Origin: Planctomycetota bacterium
Lineage (GTDB): Bacteria; Planctomycetota; Planctomycetia; Isosphaerales; Isosphaeraceae
NCBI GenBank assembly: GCA_021778575.1
Contig: JAJYCH010000241.1
Location: forward strand, 1 to 7,214
Direction of reading: 5' to 3'
DNA: 7,214 nt
Each line of letters opens with the position of its first letter. Positions within the stretch are counted from its first letter, which is position 1. The notes under the pieces are model-generated. The model saw only the letters and a program-made list of their open reading frames with translations, ran no database searches and was not told the DNA's origin. Positions 1-7,130 of this stretch are shown here, in pieces. A program made the position numbers and the translations under genes.

Positions 1-2781
1 TTCCGGGTCCTGCCCCTGGGCCTCGTCACGAAGCATCTGCGCCGGGATCGGAGCGGCCAGGGTGTCGAGCTGTTCGCGAAGGTCGTGCAGCTTCTTGGTT
101 CGGTCCTGGATCGCTCGAGAAATCTGATCGGCCTCAGTCAGTCCCTCGACGGAGTCGCAACCGGCTTCGATCTTCAGCGCGTCCAGCGTGGCGTCGGTCT
201 GATTGATGGCCTTCCGGGCTTCTTCGAGCTTCGCTTGTTCCTGTTTATCGCGCTTGATCGACTCATTCCGCCGGGTCTCGATGACCAGCGCCGCCTTGAG
301 CCGGTTCTCCAGTTCGAGCGCCGTCGACTCCAATGATTCCGATCCAGGGTCGATCGCCAACCGCTTCATCAGTAACCGGACCGAGGCTTCGAAACGTCCC
401 TCGACGCGGATCATATCGTCGATCTTTGATCGCAGTTCGCCAATCTCGCGGAGCATTCCCGTCAGTTCGTCGAACCGACCGATGACCGCCTGCGCCAGTT
501 CGGGCGAGACCTCCGCGCCAAGCCCGAGCGGGCTGACCGCGGCGGCCCAGCGGGCTTTCGCATCGACCAGCGCCCCTTGCGCCTTCGCCAGCGTAATCCT
601 CGACTGATCCAGACGTGACGCGACGCTCACCCATTCCACGACTGATTTCGCCCGTGCCAAGAGCCCGACGAGCGACTCGTTCGGAACGGCCTGGGGCTCC
701 CGCAACGCTTCGAGATGGCGGCCGATCTCGGCCCGGGCCTGGTCGATCTTCGCCGATTTCTGATCCCGCTCGATCCGTTTTTCCCGGATGATTCGGGACT
801 GGCGGACGAGGTCGGTCTGATGATCGGCTACCCATTCTTTCATCTCGGTCGGGGGAAGCGGATCGATCCCGAGCGGCCTCCAGAGATCCCGCCATTCCTG
901 CTGGGTGGTTTCCTGGTTAGCCTGGGCCCGGTCGCGTTCGATGGTCTTCGCGGCGATCTCGTCGGCAAGCTCGGCACGCCGCCACTGGCGCTGAGTCCGT
1001 TCGGCGACGGCGTCGGCCTCGCTCCGGAGGCGATCGGCGACCTCGTCGCTCGACCGGACGGTGGACTCGAATTCCTCGGCGAGCTGATCGGGGGCCTCGA
1101 CCGGTTCGTGGTCAAGCCAGGCCCGGCGAATCGTCCGCCAGCGGTTGTCGCGCAGGCTCCTCCGGGCTCGGAGTTCCTCGTCGGTCGGCACCTTTCCGGT
1201 TGCCTGCTCGCGTTCGGCCTGACGGTCGAGCCGGGTCTGCTCGTCGACGAGTCGGACGCGGTCGAGATCGATCCGGACCACCAGTTCGGCGGCTTCTCGG
1301 AAGGCTTTTTCGAATCGCGTGAGGGTTGTCTTGGGCGGAACCGCCAGCGCTTCGAGTTCCTCAAGCGAGCCGGACCAGAGCGGCAGATTCCGGAGGTCGA
1401 TGGCCGCCTGCTGTTCGAGCCGGGCCAGCTCGGCGACCGACGAGGCGAGCTGGGCTTCGAGGTCGCCGTGCCCCTGTGCTTTCTGGATGGCCTGGGCCAG
1501 GGCCTCGGCCCGTCGCGCGGCATCGGGGATCGCGTCGCGCTGGTCGATGCCCGGATTGGTGGCGATAAGGCGGTTGACCTCGATCTCGGCGGCCGAACAG
1601 CCGGCCTGGAGCCTCGCCAGTTCCTGCGCCACTTCGAGGACCCGAGCCTTGAGCGCCGGCGAAATCTTGAGGGAATCGGCATCGTCGATCGAGCTGTCGG
1701 GACGAAGCTCGCTCAGCAGGGCGACCGCGTCCAACTGGCGACGAGCGAGGCGATTCTCCTCGACGGGTCGGTCTTCCAGGGCCTTGCGATAGAGCCCCGA
1801 ATCGTCGCGGACCCGGCGGATCGCGTCGGCCTCGTCGAGCACGGCATCGCGCGGGCCGAAGGTTTCGAGGTCGCGGCGGATGGTCTCCAGCGCCTCCTCG
1901 GCGGCCTGGGCAGCCCTGGCTCCGACGATCCGGGCGGCCTGGGCGTTGTGTCGGCGCTCCTCGAATCCGTTGGAGAGGACCCGGGCCGATGGACCGAACT
2001 CGGCGAGCCCCGCCTGTTCGAGGTCGATCCTGGCGATCACCGGAAGAGCCGCGCGAACCCGTTCGAGCCGACGTTTTTCCTGATCGGCCTGGCGAATCTG
2101 GACGTCGATGGCCGCTTTTCTCGATCGTTCGCGAGCCAGAGTCGCGTCCAGGTTGACCCATTCGGCCGTGGCCAGCATCGCTCTCTCGGACGTCCGGCGT
2201 TTCTCGGCCAGTTCCGCCAGCGCGGCGTTGATCGAGGGGGTGGACGCACGGGGCTTGAAGAGCTTGTCCATCTCCTCATCGAGCTTCTTGCGGACCTCGG
2301 CGACCGGGGCCAGGCCCGAACCAGCCGCGAAGAGGAGTTCACCGAGCCGGCCGCCCCCCTTCAGGATCGACCTGCCCCCCTCAACCAGCTCGTCGTGATC
2401 CATCGAGAAGAGGTCGAGGAACTTTTCCTGATCCACCCCGCCAAGAAACGGAAGGAGCGTGTCGGGAGCCAGAGCTTTGGCGTCGTCGAACGTCCAGAGT
2501 GGCGAGAGGTCGCGCTTACGCCGAACGAACGAAACTTTACGTTTGCTTTCGTCCTGGATCTCGCCGCCGACGCGTAAGGTGCTGTAATCGCGCCCGTGAT
2601 TGTCGCCGGTGCTCCGAGGGAATCCGAACAGGAGCGCCCGGATTGCCCGGAGCGTCGTGCTCTTGCCGGCCTCGTTCGGGCCGCAGATCAGGTGAAGTCC
2701 GCGATCGCCGCCGCTGAGCGGGATCGGCTCGGCGTTCGAGAACGGGCCGAAGTCGCGCAGGTCGAGCTGAAGTAACCTCAT
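1..2781 (-). CDS. YhaN/SbcC/Rad50-like coiled-coil AAA ATPase (C-terminus cut by window edge)
   Basis: One uninterrupted minus-strand frame runs from ATG at 2781 to the window edge, giving 927 codons with no stop. The N-terminus begins MRLLQLDLRDFGPF and carries Walker A GPNEAGKST at residues 34-42, followed by RAIRALLFGFPRS, which is typical of YhaN-type ATPases. The conserved FLGGVD (112-117) and FSMDHDELVEGG (125-136) blocks of that family follow. From about residue 180 the protein is long Glu/Arg/Ala-rich coiled coil, interrupted by a LPLWSGSLEEL block around Trp469. Only three cysteines are visible (33, 395, 875) and none form a CxxC, so no Rad50/SbcC zinc hook is seen. The Walker B and signature segments should lie in the missing C-terminus. 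Known for the family: SMC-like ATPases that partner a Mre11-type nuclease in DNA end processing. Inferred: it works with the nuclease encoded immediately upstream, because the start overlaps that gene's stop by 4 bp (ATGA). The function beyond the family level is not proven. Confidence 0.93.
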   Translation of the reverse strand, partial: MRLLQLDLRDFGPFSNAEPIPLSGGDRGLHLICGPNEAGKSTTLRAIRALLFGFPRSTGDNHGRDYSTLRVGGEIQDESKRKVSFVRRKRDLSPLWTFDDAKALAPDTLLPFLGGVDQEKFLDLFSMDHDELVEGGRSILKGGGRLGELLFAAGSGLAPVAEVRKKLDEEMDKLFKPRASTPSINAALAELAEKRRTSERAMLATAEWVNLDATLARERSRKAAIDVQIRQADQEKRRLERVRAALPVIARIDLEQAGLAEFGPSARVLSNGFEERRHNAQAARIVGARAAQAAEEALETIRRDLETFGPRDAVLDEADAIRRVRDDSGLYRKALEDRPVEENRLARRQLDAVALLSELRPDSSIDDADSLKISPALKARVLEVAQELARLQAGCSAAEIEVNRLIATNPGIDQRDAIPDAARRAEALAQAIQKAQGHGDLEAQLASSVAELARLEQQAAIDLRNLPLWSGSLEELEALAVPPKTTLTRFEKAFREAAELVVRIDLDRVRLVDEQTRLDRQAEREQATGKVPTDEELRARRSLRDNRWRTIRRAWLDHEPVEAPDQLAEEFESTVRSSDEVADRLRSEADAVAERTQRQWRRAELADEIAAKTIERDRAQANQETTQQEWRDLWRPLGIDPLPPTEMKEWVADHQTDLVRQSRIIREKRIERDQKSAKIDQARAEIGRHLEALREPQAVPNESLVGLLARAKSVVEWVSVASRLDQSRITLAKAQGALVDAKARWAAAVSPLGLGAEVSPELAQAVIGRFDELTGMLREIGELRSKIDDMIRVEGRFEASVRLLMKRLAIDPGSESLESTALELENRLKAALVIETRRNESIKRDKQEQAKLEEARKAINQTDATLDALKIEAGCDSVEGLTEADQISRAIQDRTKKLHDLREQLDTLAAPIPAQMLRDEAQGQDPE

Positions 2782-4043
2782 CGAGCCCCCTCCAAAGCCT
2801 GAAACCGATCGGTCAAGAGCGGCCGGACCTCGTCGAGGATCGACTTGAGCCAGTCGGCGGCTTCGAGGTTGATCCCGTCGGCGGTCTTCAGTTCCAGGGG
2901 TAGTTTCTTGGTCAGGTCGCCCAGTTCGCGTCGGGCGAACTCGGTCAGCCTGGCGTCGTCGGTGGTCAGCTCGCGGAGCAGCCGGTCGATCTCGAAGAGG
3001 GGGCCGTCGACCACTCGATCCGGGCCGATCCGAGGGGCTCGCGTCCGGATCTTGACCTTCTCGACCCAGACTCGCCCACGACCTCGGTCGGTGGTCGTCG
3101 ACCGGAGATCCCAGGCAAGCTGGTCGATCTGGGCGACGATCTTATCGTGGAGGGCGGACTCGCCAATGACCTCGACCCGGAGGGCCAGAAATCGGTCGTC
3201 GGCCCCGGCCATCTGGTCGGGCAACTGGTCCTGGAACCGCTGGGCCACGTCATCGAGATTATCGAGGTCCGAGGCGTCGACCTTGCAGGTCTCCCACCGC
3301 AGGACGTCGAGCGAGCGGAACTCGGTCGCGGCGACCTGGTGCCCTTCCACCGTGACGATCAGGCACCCTTTCGGGCCACTCTCGCGAATATGACGCCCCT
3401 GGAGATTGCCGGGAAAGGCGATGGGGCCGTCGCGGTCATCAAGGATCTCGCGGGTGTGGACATGACCGAGAGCCCAGTAGCCGTAATTCTTGGTCCGGAG
3501 CGACTCGACGGTGCAGGGGGCGTAGCGGTCGTGCCCCTCACGACCGTTGACGCTGGTGTGCAGGAGCCCGAGGTTGAAGCAGCCGGGGTCGCCGGCGGGA
3601 TAGTTCGCCGCGAGGTCTTCGACGACCGCCTGGCTGGCGAACCCCTGGCCGTGGATCGCGACCGGAACGTGGTCGAGCAGGCAAGTCTGGGGTTTATTGA
3701 CGTCGAGCGAGGTGACGTTATCGGGCAACCGGAGGTCGCGGGTCATCTTGTTCTTGGCGTCGTGATTGCCTCGGATCAGGTAGACCTTGATCCCGGCGTC
3801 GCGGAGTTCCGCCATCCGCCTGACGAACCAGAGACCGGTGTTGTGGTCCTTCCAGTCGCCGTCGTAGACGTCGCCGGCGATCAGAACAAAGGCGACCTGC
3901 TCGTCGATCGCCAGCCGGACCAGGTTTTCGAGAGCCCTACGGGTCGCGCCGCGAATCTCGTCGCTGGGGCACCCTTCGTAGCGGTCGAGACCGCGCAACG
4001 GGCTATCGAGGTGGATATCGGCGGCGTGAAGGAACTTGAACAT
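2778..4043 (-). CDS. YhaO/SbcD/Mre11-family metallophosphoesterase (DNA repair exonuclease)
   Basis: A 421-aa protein with all the metal-binding motifs of the calcineurin-like phosphoesterase fold in order: D9-I-H11 in AADIHLDSPL, GDVYDGD (57-63, with D58), GNHD (92-95), H162 in GLLHTS, and GHVH (193-196). The HGQGF segment (131-135), the PGNLQGRH stretch soon after GHVH and the DIHLDSPLRGL start are typical of the YhaO branch of DNA repair exonucleases rather than classical SbcD. The remainder, roughly 220-345, fits a capping/DNA-binding domain, and a charged helical tail follows that could contact the ATPase partner. Known for the family: Mn2+-dependent exo/endonuclease activity on DNA ends in Mre11-Rad50/SbcCD. 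Here the partner is the downstream coiled-coil ATPase, whose ATG overlaps this stop by 4 bp. The start at 4043 is the only sensible one because the conserved N-terminus begins there, although no good Shine-Dalgarno sequence precedes it. The family is certain; the substrate is not. Confidence 0.95.
   Translation of the reverse strand: MFKFLHAADIHLDSPLRGLDRYEGCPSDEIRGATRRALENLVRLAIDEQVAFVLIAGDVYDGDWKDHNTGLWFVRRMAELRDAGIKVYLIRGNHDAKNKMTRDLRLPDNVTSLDVNKPQTCLLDHVPVAIHGQGFASQAVVEDLAANYPAGDPGCFNLGLLHTSVNGREGHDRYAPCTVESLRTKNYGYWALGHVHTREILDDRDGPIAFPGNLQGRHIRESGPKGCLIVTVEGHQVAATEFRSLDVLRWETCKVDASDLDNLDDVAQRFQDQLPDQMAGADDRFLALRVEVIGESALHDKIVAQIDQLAWDLRSTTTDRGRGRVWVEKVKIRTRAPRIGPDRVVDGPLFEIDRLLRELTTDDARLTEFARRELGDLTKKLPLELKTADGINLEAADWLKSILDEVRPLLTDRFQALEGAR
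2789..2793 (-). promoter_or_regulatory. Ribosome binding site of the YhaN-like ATPase gene
   Basis: GGAGG on the minus strand lies 7 nt before the ATG at 2781. It sits inside the last codons of the upstream nuclease gene, whose end reads GAG GGG GCT CGA TGA. It is the clearest Shine-Dalgarno sequence in the window and fixes the ATPase start at the ATGA overlap. The arrangement predicts translational coupling, so that nuclease and ATPase are made in related amounts. Confidence 0.75.
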
Positions 4044-4184
4044 CGAGCCGGCCCAGCCTGGGATTCGATCACCGTCGGCCGAAAAAGACCGGGTGACGGG
4101 ATCTCAAGCATAGCTGCGCCCACGATTTCGGCAAACCCGAGGTGAGCGGAAGTTCAGGCCAGTCTCCACGAATCGTCCGCTCAT

Positions 4185-4805
4185 TCAGGTCGATCGGAAC
4201 CGTCGGACTCGACCGGGCACTTCGGCAGGGCTGAGCGGACGCAACGATTGTTCGAGGACGGTTGTTCCCGCCCAATGGGTTGGAATTTCAGGGTTTTCGG
4301 GTGGATTGATTTCGGGCTGCGGCTCGTCGAATTCGACCATGTATTCGACATGCGTCGATCCATCGAAGATGAGCCGGGGCCGACCTTCCTGGACGATCGT
4401 GGCCCGTGCGTCCCCCGCCCAGTCGAAGTGCTTGAGCAGCATGACCCGGTCCCCCTTCTTGAATCGGGGCACGACGGCCGGGTCGGGCTGCCGCTTCTTC
4501 AACTCCTGATACCACTCGGTCTCCTTGATCCAGGCCTCCTGCTGGCTATCGTAGATCTTCGAATAGGGATACAACGGCGGTTCCATCGGTTCCCCTTTCC
4601 AGAGCAGATGGACCACCGCGACTCGCCCCGAACCGTCGTCGAAGGCAAACAGGGCCAGGATGCCATTCCATTCGCGGCCAATGGCTCGAAGCGGCAGTCC
4701 GAAAAGGGGATGGCCCGGCGCGAGAAGCCGCCGGAGAGCCTCCACGAAGTCGGCGGCCTCCAGGGAGTTCTCGATTGCCTTCCAGCCGCCAGGCCAGCGA
4801 GTCAT
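4185..4805 (-). CDS. Uncharacterised protein with SH3/KOW-like C-terminal half
   Basis: I do not recognise this protein (206 aa from the ATG at 4805). The start was chosen because AGGGGAGG lies directly upstream. An in-frame ATG at 4817 would add four residues (MRGG) and has only a weak AAGGG. The N-terminal part (about 8-75) looks like a compact alpha/beta domain, with a helix over the AADFVEALRRLL region, then HPLFGLP and a strand-rich section ending VAVVHLLWKG. A linker with many aromatic residues and glutamines follows. Residues about 113-162 (FKKGDRVMLLKHFDW to VEYMVEFDEP) look like a small beta-barrel of SH3/KOW type: basic GDRV entry, two aromatics, then an acidic strand. The tail is Pro/Glu-rich and then basic. 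It has no signal peptide and no membrane segment. It ends 141 bp before the nuclease gene on the same strand, so co-transcription is possible. Codon use matches its neighbours, so I treat it as a real gene. Any role in nucleic-acid binding would be a guess from fold resemblance. Confidence 0.75.
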   Translation of the reverse strand: MTRWPGGWKAIENSLEAADFVEALRRLLAPGHPLFGLPLRAIGREWNGILALFAFDDGSGRVAVVHLLWKGEPMEPPLYPYSKIYDSQQEAWIKETEWYQELKKRQPDPAVVPRFKKGDRVMLLKHFDWAGDARATIVQEGRPRLIFDGSTHVEYMVEFDEPQPEINPPENPEIPTHWAGTTVLEQSLRPLSPAEVPGRVRRFRST

Positions 4806-4872
4806 GCCTCCCCTCATTGACCCTTTGTATCACTCCGGTTCAAAGAGGTCGGGGCCGGAGGAACATTGCCGG

Positions 4873-4905
4873 GTCGGGCCGGAACCAGCGAAAGTTCCAA
4901 CCGAC
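4873..4905 (-). terminator. Bulged hairpin downstream of msrA, possible terminator
   Basis: An inverted repeat lies 24 bp past the msrA stop. An outer GTCGG/CCGAC stem (4873-4877 with 4901-4905) and an inner GGAAC/GTTCC stem (4881-4885 with 4894-4898) are separated by a small 3x2 internal loop, and the terminal loop has 8 nt. Position and structure suit the end of the msrA transcript. No T-run follows on the minus strand, so it is not a classical intrinsic terminator and could be only an mRNA 3'-end structure. Confidence 0.3.
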
Positions 4906-4928
4906 CGACGCGGCTGTCGACGCCTGGT

Positions 4929-5723
4929 TCACTTCGGGGCTTGCGGCTTGGCGTTGAGGTCTTTCATGTTCAGCTTCGCCCGGACCATCGGGCTGTTCAA
5001 CTTGGCTTTCAGCTCGGCCATCTTCGGGGCGATGGTGGTCTGGCAGTACGGGTTCTTGTTGGCGTTCCGGCGGAAGTAGTCCTGGTGATACTTCTCGGCG
5101 ACGTAGAACTTGTTCTGGGCAAGCGGGACGATCTGGGTCACGATCGGGTCGCGATAGAGGTTGGCCAGCGTCACCTTCTGGTACGACTTCTCGGCCAGCT
5201 TTTTCTGCTCGTCGTTCGCGTAGAGAATGATCGAGCGATACTGGGTCCCCTCGTCCACCCCTTGACGGTTGAGGGTGGTCGGGTCGTGGCAGATCCAGAA
5301 GATGTCGAGAAGGTCGTCGTAGCTGACGATTTTGGCGTCGTACTCGATCCCGACGACCTCGGCGTGGCCTGTCAGACCAGTGCAAACCATCTCGTAGGAA
5401 GGGTTAGGCGTGTTCCCGCCCGCGAACCCGGAAACCACCTGCTTGACCCCCTTGACCCGCTCGAAGAACGCTTCGAGGCACCAGAAGCAGCCGCCGCCAA
5501 AGTAGGCCCGCTCCAGCTTGGGCTCGACCTTTTCGGTCTTGGTGGTATCGGTCGGGGCGGAGTCGGGCTTGGCGGTGTCGGACTTCTTGGCCTCATCGGC
5601 GGCCTTTGACTTCGGTTGTTGGGTGGGCGGGGACGACGGGGCCGTGTCCTGGGCCGATGCGCCGGAGGCAAGACCAAGAATCGCCATCGTTCCCAGAAAC
5701 GCTGCCAGCGAACGCAAAGTCAT
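4929..5723 (-). CDS. msrA: Peptide methionine sulfoxide reductase MsrA, exported form
   Basis: A 264-aa enzyme that reduces the S-epimer of methionine sulfoxide in oxidised proteins. Residues 1-24 form a Sec signal peptide (basic MTLR, hydrophobic core, ASA before Q25), so it should act in the envelope. A Pro/Ala/Lys/Thr-rich low-complexity linker (about 26-68) precedes the catalytic domain. The domain opens with GGGCFWCLEAFF: C79 is the catalytic cysteine and C82 a second cysteine in the motif. By spacing, E122 (GHAEVV), D157 and Y162 (QGVDEGTQYRS) match E. coli MsrA Glu94, Asp129 and Tyr134, and C227 in NPYC matches resolving Cys198. The FWICHDPTTLN core is intact. The domain is full length, so the gene appears functional. 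It is flanked by intergenic gaps on both sides (about 300 bp before, about 110 bp after), which suggests a monocistronic unit. A promoter candidate lies about 150 bp upstream. No MsrB partner or thioredoxin-type electron donor is encoded in the window. Confidence 0.97.
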   Translation of the reverse strand: MTLRSLAAFLGTMAILGLASGASAQDTAPSSPPTQQPKSKAADEAKKSDTAKPDSAPTDTTKTEKVEPKLERAYFGGGCFWCLEAFFERVKGVKQVVSGFAGGNTPNPSYEMVCTGLTGHAEVVGIEYDAKIVSYDDLLDIFWICHDPTTLNRQGVDEGTQYRSIILYANDEQKKLAEKSYQKVTLANLYRDPIVTQIVPLAQNKFYVAEKYHQDYFRRNANKNPYCQTTIAPKMAELKAKLNSPMVRAKLNMKDLNAKPQAPK

Positions 5724-5875
5724 GGCTATGAGGCCCTTCGAGTGTTTCCAGGTCGTCAGGGAGTCGACCCGAAATCAAGGAATGAAGGCGAGCACCCGCG
5801 GCGCACGAAGCCGCCCGGCCAGAGCCTTTACGACGCCCGAGGGCGATTTGTGCGTCCCACCGCCCGAACAGGCAT
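5724..5875 (-). other. Long untranslated leader candidate of msrA
   Basis: About 150 nt separate the promoter-like end of the 65-bp element from the msrA ATG. I see no convincing gene here. The open frame crossing it on the minus strand (5593-5937, from a TTG) overlaps msrA out of frame and has no domain character. Two small inverted repeats are visible: GCGGC/GCCGC with a 7-nt loop (5798-5814) and CGCCC/GGGCG with a 2-nt loop (5834-5845). Neither resembles a riboswitch that I know. The ribosome binding site is weak, an AAGGG about 10 nt before the ATG. Confidence 0.35.
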
Positions 5876-5940
5876 CTCTTTGCCTTATAGGAGGAACCGA
5901 CCCCAAAGTCCAGGAAAACCGGGGAGGAACAATTCAAAAC
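5876..5940 (-). repeat. 65-bp upstream element, copy A (before msrA)
   Basis: This stretch aligns without gaps to 7066-7130 in the same orientation. By my hand count 56 of 65 positions are identical. The 19 bp at the high-coordinate end (GGGAGGAACAATTCAAAAC on the plus strand) and a 15-bp core (AAGTCCAGGAAAACC) are perfectly conserved. Similarity stops abruptly beyond 5940, giving a sharp boundary on that side. Substitutions cluster toward the gene-proximal end. It lies upstream of a minus-strand gene, as copy B does. Confidence 0.85.
5884..5912 (-). promoter_or_regulatory. Candidate sigma70-type promoter for msrA
   Basis: On the minus strand, TGGACT (5907-5912; 4 of 6 matches to TTGACA) and TATAAG (5884-5889; 5 of 6 matches to TATAAT) are separated by exactly 17 bp, with the AT-rich GTTTTGAATT end of the repeat further upstream. 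Transcription would begin near 5876 and give a leader of about 150 nt. The spacing and -10 match are good, but planctomycete promoter consensus is poorly known to me, so this remains a candidate. Confidence 0.5.
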
Positions 5941-6030
5941 TGCCAGGAACCGAAGATTTGAACCAACCAGACCTCAGATCACGGGAGGCGACAGCCCTGT
6001 GAGAATGAGGACTTACCGGAACCTCGATGT

Positions 6031-7005
6031 TTATTCAAGCTCCCAGGGATCGACATCCCGTTCGCCTCGCCCTTTCGCGGCCAGGTCGGCGGCCTCTCGG
6101 TCGCGGCGGCTCTGGCGTCGTGAATCGCGGAAGGCTTCGACGCCCAGGACTCCGATCCAGACCAGCAACCCAACGACCAGGATCGGGTCGAGTTCAGCCA
6201 CCCCGGGCCGGAGATAGGCATTCACGGCCAGCCCCCCGAAGCCCAGCAACATCCAGGTCAGGATGAACCCTATGTTTCGGATCGTCTCGGGCTCTTTGGG
6301 GAGCCTGACCTTCCCCGCGATCATTCCCTCGGCTGGAGTCGAGAAACGCATCATCGCCCAGAAGATTAGAGGAGCCACCGGCAAGGCCAAGTAGCCGGGT
6401 TTCGCCGTGATCCACCAGAAGGCGATTCCTACCAGTCCCATCAGTACAAGAGCTGGCCCGAATAACCGGTCCCAGCGATCGCGGCGGAGGAGGATCTCGT
6501 CGGGGCCAGGCTTGGTCTGGCCTGCCCGTTTGGCTTGCCGTTCGATCCGGTAGGAGAAGAGATTCCAGCCAACCTGGATCTCCGGCGGCAGGACCGATCG
6601 GACCAACGCGACTATCGGCTCGCGCTGATCGGTATCGTAGTTGGAAAAGTCGATCACCAAACGAGTTGCGTCGGTCCGGAGCACCAGCGAACCATCATGG
6701 CCCGGCCAGTTCCGCCATCGGGCGACGGTCACGTCCGCCAGGTTGATTTCTTTGAAATGGAAGACGCCCTGATAGGTCAGGTGCTCCCCCTCGATCGTCA
6801 AAACCTGTTGCCAGTAAGCCAGCACCATCAACACCGAGAACCCAGCCATCAACAGCGGGACAGTCCCCAGAACGACCATCGCCAGAACGGGGTGAGGCGT
6901 GTCCGCTGCCGCGAAAAGGGACCCGACGAACCATGCCAGGAACAAAGGGAAAAAGCCCAGACCCTGGTTCCGATAAGTCGTCCGCAGTCGTAACGTGGCG
7001 TTCAT
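6031..7005 (-). CDS. Polytopic membrane protein with central PH-like segment
   Basis: A 324-aa integral membrane protein that I cannot assign to a named family. Two hydrophobic segments (about 17-34 and 40-63) are followed by a soluble stretch, about 66-145 (QQVLTIEGEHLTYQGVF, KEINLADVTVARWRNW, SLVLRTDATRLVIDF), whose strand pattern resembles the bacterial PH-like (YdbT/DUF304-type) domains found after paired membrane helices. A basic cytoplasmic loop (about 150-180) follows, then four more hydrophobic segments (about 182-199, 204-219, 245-264, 272-290) and a charged Arg/Asp/Glu-rich tail. An even number of helices would put both termini in the cytoplasm. The start at 7005 (MNATLRLRTTYRNQG) was chosen because the residues before it look non-coding. 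The frame stays open to ATG 7041 and ATG 7149, but the 7149 start would translate through the 65-bp repeat. No strong Shine-Dalgarno sequence supports any of the three. No function is claimed. Confidence 0.82.
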   Translation of the reverse strand: MNATLRLRTTYRNQGLGFFPLFLAWFVGSLFAAADTPHPVLAMVVLGTVPLLMAGFSVLMVLAYWQQVLTIEGEHLTYQGVFHFKEINLADVTVARWRNWPGHDGSLVLRTDATRLVIDFSNYDTDQREPIVALVRSVLPPEIQVGWNLFSYRIERQAKRAGQTKPGPDEILLRRDRWDRLFGPALVLMGLVGIAFWWITAKPGYLALPVAPLIFWAMMRFSTPAEGMIAGKVRLPKEPETIRNIGFILTWMLLGFGGLAVNAYLRPGVAELDPILVVGLLVWIGVLGVEAFRDSRRQSRRDREAADLAAKGRGERDVDPWELE

Positions 7006-7065
7006 GGTGGGGTTGATCCGGTCGAGTTCGGTTCGACCCATTTTCGCGAACTCCGCTCGATTCGG

Positions 7066-7130
7066 CTCTTTGTCCTGTAAGGCGAACCGAACCCCAAGTC
7101 CAGGAAAACCCGGGAGGAACAATTCAAAAC
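7066..7130 (-). repeat. 65-bp upstream element, copy B (before membrane-protein gene)
   Basis: Second copy of the element at 5876-5940, same strand and also upstream of a gene. The end of the repeat lies 60 bp before the chosen ATG at 7005 (24 bp before the alternative at 7041). The TGGACT hexamer is kept, but the -10 position reads TACAGG (3 of 6 matches), so its promoter would be weaker or controlled differently from copy A. Confidence 0.85.

Noticed and set aside
715..2577. 620-aa open frame on the plus strand
   Set aside because: It is fully antisense to the YhaN-like ATPase, which has the conserved Walker A and family motifs. The plus-strand product has no recognisable domain and a Gly/Leu/Arg-heavy composition typical of the complement of a GC-rich gene.
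4067..4103. Imperfect inverted repeat (GATC-CCGTC stem with one bulge, 18-nt loop)
   Set aside because: The stem is short with a long loop and no T-run; I cannot assign it to a terminator or operator.
3147..4145. 332-aa open frame on the plus strand
   Set aside because: Antisense to the metallophosphoesterase, which carries every catalytic motif on the minus strand; an artefact of GC-rich codon use.
4104..4184. 26-codon minus-strand frame between the unknown gene and the nuclease gene
   Set aside because: Its ATG lies just after the stop of the upstream gene, but it has no good ribosome binding site and no recognisable peptide features; length and composition fit chance.
5593..5937. 114-aa minus-strand frame covering the msrA leader and repeat copy A
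   Set aside because: Starts at TTG inside the repeat, overlaps the msrA signal-peptide region out of frame, and has no domain or ribosome binding site.
5941..5990. tRNA T-arm-like GGTTCAAATC on the minus strand
   Set aside because: The flanking bases do not form a 5-bp T stem, and no matching acceptor strand or anticodon arm lies upstream; no tRNA can be folded by eye.
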